Positions 54,916 through 64,000 of a stretch of 64,000 nt of DNA are shown piece by piece. The translations under genes and the position numbers were made by a program. The notes beneath the pieces are model-generated. The model was not told the origin of the DNA and ran no database searches. It was given only the letters and a program-made list of their open reading frames with translations. Origin of the DNA: Diphasiastrum complanatum (taxonomy: Eukaryota; Streptophyta; Lycopodiopsida; Lycopodiales; Lycopodiaceae); NCBI GenBank assembly GCA_029204225.1, contig CM055102.1:31366607-31430606 (forward strand), given 5' to 3'. Position 1 is the first letter of the stretch; the number at the start of each line of letters is the position of its first letter.

Positions 54916-57751
54916 ATGACCTCCCGCGATTCCTCGTTCAATTTGCATCGCCATAAACCCCCTCGTCCTTATTCAGGGGATATTTTTATGATCTGTATCA
55001 AGAATTACGCCAAGCAGCTCACCCTGGACAAGGATATCCTCACAAGCCTTGGCTTTGATCTTAGTACTTCACAAAGTTTTGACAGAGGACGACAAAACCA
55101 TTGCCTAAGCCAACGACGGGATCGCCATCTGCCTCATCACAGGTCCCCATCTACGGGCCACCTCAGAAATCCTCGTCACCATGGTCGAAGTGCATACCGC
55201 CAAGATGGATCGCATACCACTGAGCAACCTCTTTTCTTTGACCCTCACCATGGATGATCCCACTCAAAATTACAAGTGGGCTGAGAAGGTAGCAGAGAAG
55301 CTGTGCGGAGCTCTAAAAGCCAGAAAACCAACTACCAAATGTGGGTATCTCCTCCACATGTTGGTCACCAAACAGTTGGGGTCTCGGCGGCTGCAGCCAT
55401 CAAGGAGCCAGATGACCTCTATCCAAGCACAAAAAAGCAAGCCACCCCCAACCGACAGCAGAGCCGGTCTCACCAGCCCCACCTACTAAGAAGCAAAAAG
55501 GGAAGGCGATCAGCACAAGTCGATGTCCCTCATGACATTCTATCCACCGACATCGGGACGGAGTATGCTGAATCCAGAGGGAGCCTTAAACCCTCTTAGG
55601 TCCCAAAGGAGGTCCTAGAGCAGCAGGCGGCCTTACTTCACCAGGCCTAGCAATGCAGGCAAGCAGTAGCGGCAGCAACAGACAGCTCAGTGGTGTCAAG
55701 CACTTCGGGCTCTGATCCTATGGGCGTGGTTCCATCCACACAGGAAACCTCCTCTCCATCACTTGCTCTCACACTCCCACCACCACCCCTACCATTTACT
55801 GCCACCTACACGAGCTTCACTTCCACAATTCCACAAAAGCCCTCACCTGTACAAATCTCCACCCTACTTGACTCCACAGTCAATGTAGATGATTTTGCAT
55901 TACAATTACTAACCGCACATCCATCAAACACCGTCACCACTAGCACAATCCAAACATCTCTGCCACACAGTATCTCCCCACCTCTTGTACCCCTCAATCC
56001 ACAATCACCTCCACCTGTTTTTCATATACCTCTGTCTAGGCCTGCTCCTGATTTTCTACCCTTTAACCCAATGCCGTATCCTAACTACACACGCACCCTC
56101 CCTGACATTGGTCCTTGGGAGCAGTTACCCCTTGCAGTCCAAAAAGCGGTATGGTTGGTGAATGAGCTCCAATACAATCTATTCGGCACCCTAGGGGGAC
56201 AATATACTATGCGACAATTCGACGATGGTGCTATGGCTGACCTTCAGAAAGAAAAAGCAAGACTGGAGGGGGAAAAGAAACAACAGTAGCTGTAGATCCA
56301 GAACCTCACCAATTACAATCAACAACTGCAGCAGATGCTACTCCACCTCCAGAACCAACTCCAACTGAAGGTATCCAACATGCAGCAAACCATCGATACC
56401 CTCAAAGCCGAAAAGGATGAGGCTGTAGCAGATGCACAAGAAAAACGTTCCGCTATGAAGGAAAGCCACGACGGAGCAGCACTCAAAATTACAACAATCA
56501 TACCTTGCTTCCGTCAAGGCCCTGAACCAACACATAGCCACCCTGGAAGAACGCTTAAAGGCTGATGTCCAGTCGACATCATCGGTCCATGCAGAGCACG
56601 TCCAATTCCATGATTCGAGGCACCATTGTGATGGACCAGATGGTGGAGATGGAGCAGGATCCCAGTAGCCTCCTCCTGCAACTCAAGGCTCCTCATTTCA
56701 AGGCCAACCCCTGGGGCAAGGAGCTCAAGCACCAACCAATCCGTCAGGCTCTGGGGGTACCAGCTTCCAACAATATCTTTTTCCTTCCACCGCTTCTAAC
56801 CCTCTCGACACCACTAACCCCCCCTTCATTCAACGACAATTTTTTCCTGAGCCACAAAGAATTGTCGAAGCTAACCCCTCACCTCCTCTCTATCCTGAAC
56901 CCGATCCACAAATTCAACACGAGGTTGTCTCTGAAGCACCAACCATCCGACATAGAATCATGCCCATAGAACCGAACAAGCAGTTGCGCGTCTCTCAGGA
57001 GTTTGCCAGGAAATATCCCACAACAAAAGAGCGAGGTGGCTACATACTGCAAGATCTGGACCAGAGTAAAACACATAAAGAAGTAGTCAAACTTCTGGAT
57101 CCACAACCTGTTTGGTGTCATCAGCTCTTCCTACAGAGTAAGACCTCAATGGCATGATATATCGAAGCTCTGCCCTACATGCGCACAAATCCTTATTACT
57201 ATCCAGTAGCGAGGCGAGAACCGTTTCCTGCCACTAAGTTCAAGAATAGAATATTTTGGCCCAAGCTCACAGGCATCGATACCGGCAACTTAGCCGAAGA
57301 CATGGTCACCAACTGTCGAGTATTGTACCAGAAGCACCATGACAATCCTGATCGCGATGTTAGATATTTTGTGGATAATTGCGGCCTGGTGGCATTTCTG
57401 GCAGAACTCAGAGGTTTTTGGGATTGAGGGCTACCCCCAATCGCCCTTGATATCAATAAACCCCTGCGAACGCAAGACAGCCATATCAGCGTAGCAACGC
57501 TCTATTATCGTGCTGCACTCACTTCCGCCCTGCACGTTGATATGGTGGAGCTATGGAAAATCCATAACTTTCTACAGGGTATGCTCCATTATTACAAACC
57601 CATGCCCTTCCTGAACAAATTACATTGGCAAATGATGGAGGGCATCGGCATGACAATCTACCATTCCCGACAACAACAGTCTCGTCTCCAAGAAGCACAA
57701 AAGATCCAGGACGAAAAGGCGTCGATTGGTGTGGGGCCACCAATCCAATAA
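54916..57751 (+). pseudogene. Extra 3' ORF of the large gypsy, unknown protein
   Basis: Traces of one long ORF (about 945 codons) in envelope position. N-terminus MTSRDSSFNLHRHKPP, then a globular part (DGIAICLITGPHLRATSE, MDRIPLSNLFSLTLTMDD, WAEKVAEKLCGALKA) to about 55480. Next a Pro/Ser/Thr-rich stretch (55690-56060), LPDIGPWEQLPLAVQKAV, a Gln/Glu/Lys-rich coiled coil (about 56200-56480), a Pro/Gln low-complexity stretch and a C-terminal globular region (YILQDLDQSKTHKEVVKLL, FKNRIFWPKLTGIDTGNL, VDNCGLVAFLAEL, ELWKIHNFLQGM) to TAA 57749-57751. At least three frame changes and stops at 55106, 55597, 55648, 56287, 56293, 56666, 57155 and 57425. No signal peptide or membrane helix seen, so it does not look like an envelope glycoprotein. 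I do not recognise the family. Confidence 0.65.
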
Positions 57752-57763
57752 GGAGGGGGAAAA
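57750..57763 (+). other. Large gypsy polypurine tract
   Basis: AAGGAGGGGGAAAA directly before the 3' LTR, overlapping the stop of the extra ORF. Confidence 0.85.
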
Positions 57764-58573
57764 TGTTAGCAACTGTGCTAACACAGAGAAAATAAAAAGA
57801 AAGCAATAAAACTCCATGGCATGTGTTTTGTAAGTCCACGTGTGAGTATTTGTTAATAAACTTCAACCATGGCATGTGTTTTGTAAGCCCATGAGTAGAA
57901 GCTTAAATAATAATAAAATAGCTTAAACTTAGATTTCGAACTTAGACTTAGGAAATTGAAGATTAGAAATATTTTATCTTAAGTTTTCCTAAGTTAAGAA
58001 ACTTTGAAGTTCTAAATCCTAAGTTAGAAGTTCTAGAAAGGCTAGAAACAGATTAGTCCCATAAGTTAGTAGATACTTATGGAAGACCCTCCTTGCCATA
58101 AAAGGAGAGGTATTTGCATTGTAAACAACACTCTAAGATTATGCAAATTGCTCTCTATTGAGATTATCATTCTATTTCTTTGTGTTTCCATTGGAAGGTG
58201 CATAGCTTGAGGGAAGGTGCTCGGGCCTCCTCTTGCCTCCTTTCATTGGCTTATTGTGGCATGTTTTTACTGGTTTATATTTAGTTAGCCGCAACTTATC
58301 TTTCAAACCCTCTAGATATTAATCTAGGTCTTAGTTTAGCAATCTTGCTAGTTGGGTTTGCCTTAGCAAGGATTTTTATTGTTGTTTCTAATTAGCTTTA
58401 TTTCCGTTTCGGGCACTAGTTGGGTAAGCCTTAGTGCTCTCATCCCTGTTGATTCTTTTTGTATTTCCGTTGAAACTTGTTGTAGAAACTTAAAAACTGG
58501 ACGAATCTCTACATCCCTATACTACACCCATAAGTAGATCTAGCCACCGCATACACTAGAAATACTTCCAACA
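57764..58573 (+). repeat. 3' LTR of the large gypsy
   Basis: 810 bp, TGTTAGCAAC...TTCCAACA. Begins with a hairpin: GTTAGC (57765-57770) and GCTAAC (57777-57782) around a 6-nt loop. Its last 75 bp match the 5' stub. The start is set by the purine tract and the end by the primer-site position in the 5' copy. Confidence 0.88.
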
Positions 58574-58794
58574 CTATACTCGAGGGCATGTCCCGAGTTT
58601 GTCGGTCGAAAGTTGGTAGGCCAATTTTAGGACACCTGTCTTTTCATGCAGTTTGTGAATACTCTATATGTATAGTTTCTTTGGCAATACAGTTAAGCTT
58701 TTGTTGTGCCATCTTTGAAAGCTTGTGAGGAGTGTCTATGGTGATTGATTCATACGATCTGCATACTGCACTAGATCCTAACAGGATTTTAGCA
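58574..58794 (+). repeat. LTR 3' part of another retroelement
   Basis: Contains TATA-like CTCTATATGTATAG near 58670 and ends TTAGCA just before a primer-site match. Its 5' part is missing because the large gypsy abuts it; probably the gypsy inserted in this LTR. Related sequence at 20180-20400. Confidence 0.5.
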
Positions 58795-58806
58795 TGGTAT
58801 CAAAGC
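58795..58806 (+). other. Primer binding site match
   Basis: TGGTATCAAAGC, one mismatch from the initiator tRNA-Met site, directly after the LTR end. Confidence 0.6.
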
Positions 58807-61800
58807 GGCAGGGTGATGCAGGTATGCACGAGCCGATGGAGCTATGGGATAGCGTCTTTCACCAGGAAAAATAGTACTCAAAGCATCTCAAGACAGAGGA
58901 CTCCATACGGGGTATCGGCAGTCCGGATGGCAGGAGACAACAAAGTTCCTTCGATCAGAGCTTCGGGGAAGATCAGAATGATCGTCGTAAGGGAAATCTA
59001 GGAAGAATTCCAGAAAAACTTGTAGTTTTGGGGAAATCATCGATGATAGCTTCATAATTCACTACGTGGATGCAACGGGGCTTGCATCGGTATGCAAAGA
59101 GTAGTGAGGGAGAGCCATAACAATTTACAGAGTCAGATTTGTCGAAAACGGAGGAAATTTGAGAAATTTCCACTTTTGTGGGGTGTTGATGGATTATGGA
59201 AAATCGGCTTGTTTGCAGTCGATACCGCACCAATTGTCAAACTGTAAATTGCATCGGAGAGCCAGAGGTAGGATGACCTCAGAAGGCTAGGCAACTGCAA
59301 GAAAAAGCTAAGGAAAATACTGAGCATAGCCCAAGATATCTCTCTTTCCTGAAAGGCATGGGTTTACAGACAAAAAACCTCTGATCTTTCATTGTTCAAA
59401 ATCTTTTTGGGTGCATGTATGAGGGTGCTCTGGTAAGGACGATTGGCTGCCAAGAGGCCGTGGACAGCCGTGGGCAGCAGAGCGCGCTGGATCGAATCTC
59501 TGGAGGGTGCAGAAACTCTACTCCATAGCAAAGGAAGGAGAGTCATGGAAAGAGGAGGAGAGAAGGCTCGTTGGAGCTCGTGCACGACCAACACTTTTAG
59601 GCCTGTAGCGGTTGGAAGGCCATAGCAACCGTAGGATGAGGTCCTACGAGGATCAACGGTTCAGATTGAGCCTTCAAGAAGAGGTGAGGGGCGTCAAATG
59701 GAGATGAACCACTGGATGGGCGTTGAAAGGGCCCTTGAAAGGGTTAATGCATTTGAAAAGGGCTGAAGGGAGCCAAAGTACAGAATGGACTTCACTTTAT
59801 TAAAAATCTTCAAAATGAAGATACAGTTCATTTTTGCAAGGAAAAATGGTTTTGGGGCTAACTATAGCTAGAAGACACATTTTTTGGCCATCCTTGGGCC
59901 AAAATGACCCTTGAAATTGGCTGCTCAGAGCTAGCGGACAGAGCAATGTCACAGAGCAGGGAGAAACACGTTTCGGGAAGTTGTCGTCACCATTCTATCA
60001 AGCGGTGTGTGAGTGACCTAGTGATGGGCTACATTCGCCATTTGGATATCGTAGGGCCAAATTTGGGACAATTTTTGGCTGGTGAAACCAGCTACAAGGC
60101 GGTACTACAATGAGGCATAATCACTTCTAAATCATTGGTACTTACTCCTAACAGGGTAACAGGGTGTTTGGAAGCGGTAAATATGGTATGGGGGCAAATG
60201 ATAGCGGATTTGTGTGGAGAAAGCTGCTTTTGGCGACAGAAGTGCAGTTTGGCAGCATGACTACTCATCCTTGGCAAAAATTTTGAGAGGGCAAGAAATC
60301 ACAGGTGAGAGGTAGACATGGTATGCCAGTTACGGGTGAAAAATTCTTGTGATCAGGTTCAACTCTTGGGGTTTGAACCAACCAACGTCAAGTGGCATTT
60401 TGGAGGAACGCTCTCACAAGTATGATCGGTAGTGGCATTGTCGAGTCAGGTGGTAGCTGCATTGACACATGCATCTGTAACTTGGAAATTTCTCTTTTAG
60501 AGAGAAATGTTGGCTAGCTTGGAGGTACACACATATTGGCGGTCACAGGTGATGGAAGTGCGAGGTGGTGCCAGTTGGAAGCCATTGGGCAAGATAGCTT
60601 ACTTGCATTGGATGAGCTATGTGTGGGACACATGGTGGATGAAGAACGGGTCAATGATCACACTTTGAATGCTCTTGGAGAGTAGTGAGTGTGATGATTT
60701 CACAGTTTTACAGTTGGTAAGTCAATTTTGATCAAGTCATTGTAGCTGTGAAGTAGTGTATCAGGTTTGTCATCGAGAGATACACTTCAACTACCTATTC
60801 TGGGTAAGTCAAGTCAATTTGCCATATTATGATTGCATCAGAGATGCAGATTCTAGTGATGATAGGGTGCAGATCATTTGGTTTGGGCCATGGAAGATCT
60901 CACAGGTTCACTTGGAGGGATATTGGCATGCACAGTCATGTGAGGGACTTGATGGTGGCTTTGGAGTTCACATCTCAGTGTATTCTCAAGGAATGGTCTG
61001 GAATCATTCATAGGAGCAGCTTGGAGCTAGTTTGGGGGAATATAGGTGGGCACTACAGGGTAGATGCTCAGATCTTTGAGATCAGGGATGACATTGGGAA
61101 ACTTAATAGGGATAGCATTATAGGATGACATGGGATGATCACCAGGAAGTAGCTATTACTGATTGGACTTGAGTCATTGGACAGGACTTACAAGGGTGAT
61201 TCATGATGGAATCAGGATACTGTAAACACAAATGGGCAAAGTGTGAAGCTTTGGGAGCCAGCTCTAGGTTGGAGAGCTGATGGAGATCACATGGTTGGGT
61301 GTGATCAAAGGGCAACACTCTGATGGGTGTTTTGCTAACGATCTACTACAGGGGACACTGATGGTGAGGACTTCATGGAGTGCTCATTTGGGAGTACAAA
61401 ATGGCATTACAACAGGGCGAGCGTGGATAAGCTATCTTTAGCTTTCATGCATTTGGTTTTATTTGTAGGAGTCTAGGCTTGGTACAAGTGTTGGAACCTG
61501 CTTGGTTTAGATTCTCATGTCATGAGATCAGGAAGCCTAGAGGAAGTCACTCAGTGCCATATACCTCAATACGATCAGGGAGACAATGGTTCGGGATCCT
61601 GTGAGCGACGACTCATGGATGAGCTTGCGTTGGCATGGTGTCAGGTGGCACACAACCAGGGAGAGCGAGCGACACTGCTAGGAGTCAGGAGGAGCAGGTG
61701 ATGCTTCGACGATCAGCTTGGATAGTAGGATGTTGACCTAGGGACGGGTCAAGCCTACTTGGAGGTAGGTGGCATGGAGTGTACCTAGTGGTGGTACATA

Positions 61801-62060
61801 TCCTGAGGGCATGGAGTGCATTACGGGGTGATTTGGATCCAGCATGCCCATGGTTGTGAGCCGACATGGATGGAGATGATTGCTCAAGGAGTGACAACTG
61901 ATACTTTGGCGAGCGATCAGGTGAGCTGCATGGTTATACGCACAGTGGTCTCCAGGTTGGCGTCACATGTTGTGGTGAGATAGGCTCCATGGGAGGCCTA
62001 TGTATTGGTCAAATTAGAGTTGGTAATGTCAAGCATGGGAAGTTGAGCCTACATGGCTGA
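58807..62060 (+). other. Non-coding internal region, LARD-like
   Basis: 3.25 kb with no frame longer than about 100 codons and no retroelement protein motif in either strand. It is G-rich on the + strand with many TGG/GGAG words (AGGTGATGG, CATGGGA, GACTTGATGGTGG). Following an LTR and primer site, it fits a large retrotransposon derivative whose internal DNA is non-coding, but a plain decayed element is possible. Confidence 0.4.
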
Positions 62061-62467
62061 TTTCTTGAGTGAAGACTAATCATATTAGCACTTACACACA
62101 CCTATCAAGAACAACATAAGAGATTAAAGAGAACTTAGATTAATTGAAGAATGAGCATAGCTCTCTACAATGGAATGAATGAAGGTGGGGGGCCAGACCT
62201 CCTTATAGAACAAAAAAAGCTACTAGTGTGTCCTCCTACATGCAAGACTGATTAACTTGACTAAGGACTTTGACTTCGATATAATAAAAATAGAAATGGC
62301 CCCTAAAATGGCTCATATGCATGGCCAAACCAACATTAAAGGTGCAAATAAACATTAATTTCTAGCATAAGGTCCTTCTCATATTCTTGAGAATAAAATG
62401 GATTGTTCAAAAAAAATGATGAATAAAAAAAAAATCTAGAGGGCTTAGAAAATTCAAGGACCAAGGT
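62061..62467. other. AT-rich non-coding sequence
   Basis: No feature recognised apart from poly(A) runs near 62408 and 62430. Confidence 0.4.
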
Positions 62468-62996
62468 GTCATGTACTTTTAGGACATCAGAGATTATCGA
62501 CGCTGTAGAATGTCCAATTTAAGCTTTGGAGGCCCAAAAGGAGCTATTAGCCTTAAGAGCAAGGCGATTCCCTCTTTAGGTCCTTCAAAGTACCTTAAAT
62601 AAGGATGATAGGCCAACAAGGGCCCAAATACATTTAATATGGCTTAACAAGGGCTAACTATCCCTCAAGATATAAGTTAAGTTAAGGGCTTTGTCTATAA
62701 GTAGGCAAGAGTGTTTTGGCTCATTTGCAAATGAGAGAGCTCTAAGCGTCTTCTTTGTGAGTGTGAGCCATAGGAATAGAGCTTGCTAGGTCTCATGTGC
62801 CCAATCCACATGAATCCCATTCCATCTTTGTACTTGATTTTCTTCCATCCCTTTGTTTCTAATTAATAATTCCTTGAAGTTCTATTTGTTCTTTGTGTTT
62901 TGTGGCTATATCAACATGAATGCTATGTTGTTTGCTTAATCTTAGCTTTAGTTGCATGGCTATGGCTATTTGATTAGGTTTGGCACATGGAATTTG
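62468..62996 (+). repeat. Candidate LTR
   Basis: Starts TGTCATGTAC after GGACCAAGG, contains TATA-like GTCTATAAGTAGG near 62690 and is followed by a primer-site match at 62997. It does not end in CA at that position, so the boundaries are tentative. Confidence 0.35.
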
Positions 62997-63008
62997 TGGT
63001 ATCAAAGC
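62997..63008 (+). other. Primer binding site match
   Basis: TGGTATCAAAGC, identical to the site at 58795-58806. Confidence 0.45.
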
Positions 63009-63940
<932 letters not shown>

Positions 63941-64000
63941 GGCCACTGGGAATATTCTACAGAGACTATTCTTTGCAAATATTCCTCTCTTCTCTCTTCT

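Larger units (their letters stand above)
38750..58573 (+). mobile_element. Large Ty3/gypsy element (Athila/Tat type) with extra 3' ORF, split by two copia insertions
   Basis: Order: 5' LTR stub (38750-38824), primer site TGGCGCCGTTGTCG of the tRNA-Asp kind used by Athila/Tat elements, leader, gag-protease (39673-53060, interrupted by copia elements at 39982-46230 and 47595-51927), integrase (to 54243), spacer, extra ORF (54916-57751), purine tract, 810-bp 3' LTR. With the copia elements removed, gag and protease read as one frame through both junctions. RT and RNase H are absent. Net length without insertions is about 9.2 kb plus the missing 5' LTR part. The copy is defective: multiple stops, integrase catalytic Glu changed. 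Confidence 0.88.

Noticed and set aside
54916-57751. Envelope glycoprotein for the large gypsy
   Set aside because: Position fits, but no signal peptide, membrane helix or cysteine pattern is visible; kept as an unknown ORF.
60756-61128. 85- and 99-codon ORFs in the 58.8-62 kb region
   Set aside because: Overlapping frames, no domain, and the surrounding DNA looks non-coding.

Overview
The window is nuclear DNA from a land plant with a large, retrotransposon-rich genome. Evidence: a plant MSL2/MSL3-type mechanosensitive channel gene with kilobase-scale introns, plant-type telomeric repeats (CCCTAAA)n, initiator-tRNA-Met primer sites in the LTR elements, and nested Ty3/gypsy, Ty1/copia and LINE copies. 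The LINE family has a coiled-coil ORF1 and the introns reach 11 kb, which leans me toward a fern or gymnosperm rather than a small-genome angiosperm; the sequence alone does not settle this.

Layout. 1-9046: a Ty3 chromovirus (432-6683, LTRs 3/358 different, TSD tcatg) inserted in the integrase of an older Ty3 element (1-431 plus 6689-7415 and its LTR), followed by a second Ty3 tail (7912-9046) that itself lies in a LINE. 9047-12255: two minus-strand LINE relics, with an interstitial telomeric tract and a long (GA)n tract inside one of them. 12883-33794: nine exons (636 codons plus stop) of an MSL2/3-like plastid channel gene on the + strand, 5' exons missing. Its 5.7 kb intron carries a minus-strand copia relic. 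Its 11.0 kb intron carries a copia scrap, a 62-bp tandem array, CT-rich repeats, a gutted LINE and a minus-strand Ty3 fragment. One intron is GC-AG. 33795-38749: 3' flank and a badly decayed copia.

38750-58573 is one large Ty3/gypsy element of Athila/Tat type (tRNA-Asp-like primer site). It is split by two copia insertions with clean TSDs: 39982-46230, LTRs 1/682 different, TSD gccca; and 47595-51927, LTRs about 34 substitutions plus indels apart, TSD gccag. The gypsy has gag, protease and integrase but no reverse transcriptase/RNase H. It also carries a long extra 3' ORF (54916-57751) of unknown function, preceded by its own TATA-like box and by a leader sharing an unusual density of GAATTC/CG motifs with the gag leader. 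This is the least ordinary thing in the window. 58574-64000: LTR-like segments with primer-site matches, a 3.2 kb non-coding internal region, and a long (CT)n tract.

The only host gene I can support is the MSL gene. All other coding sequence is retroelement-derived and nearly all of it is broken, often by stops of the C-to-T type (CAA to TAA, CAG to TAG, CGA to TGA) or G-to-A type (TGG to TGA), as expected for methylated, silenced repeats.
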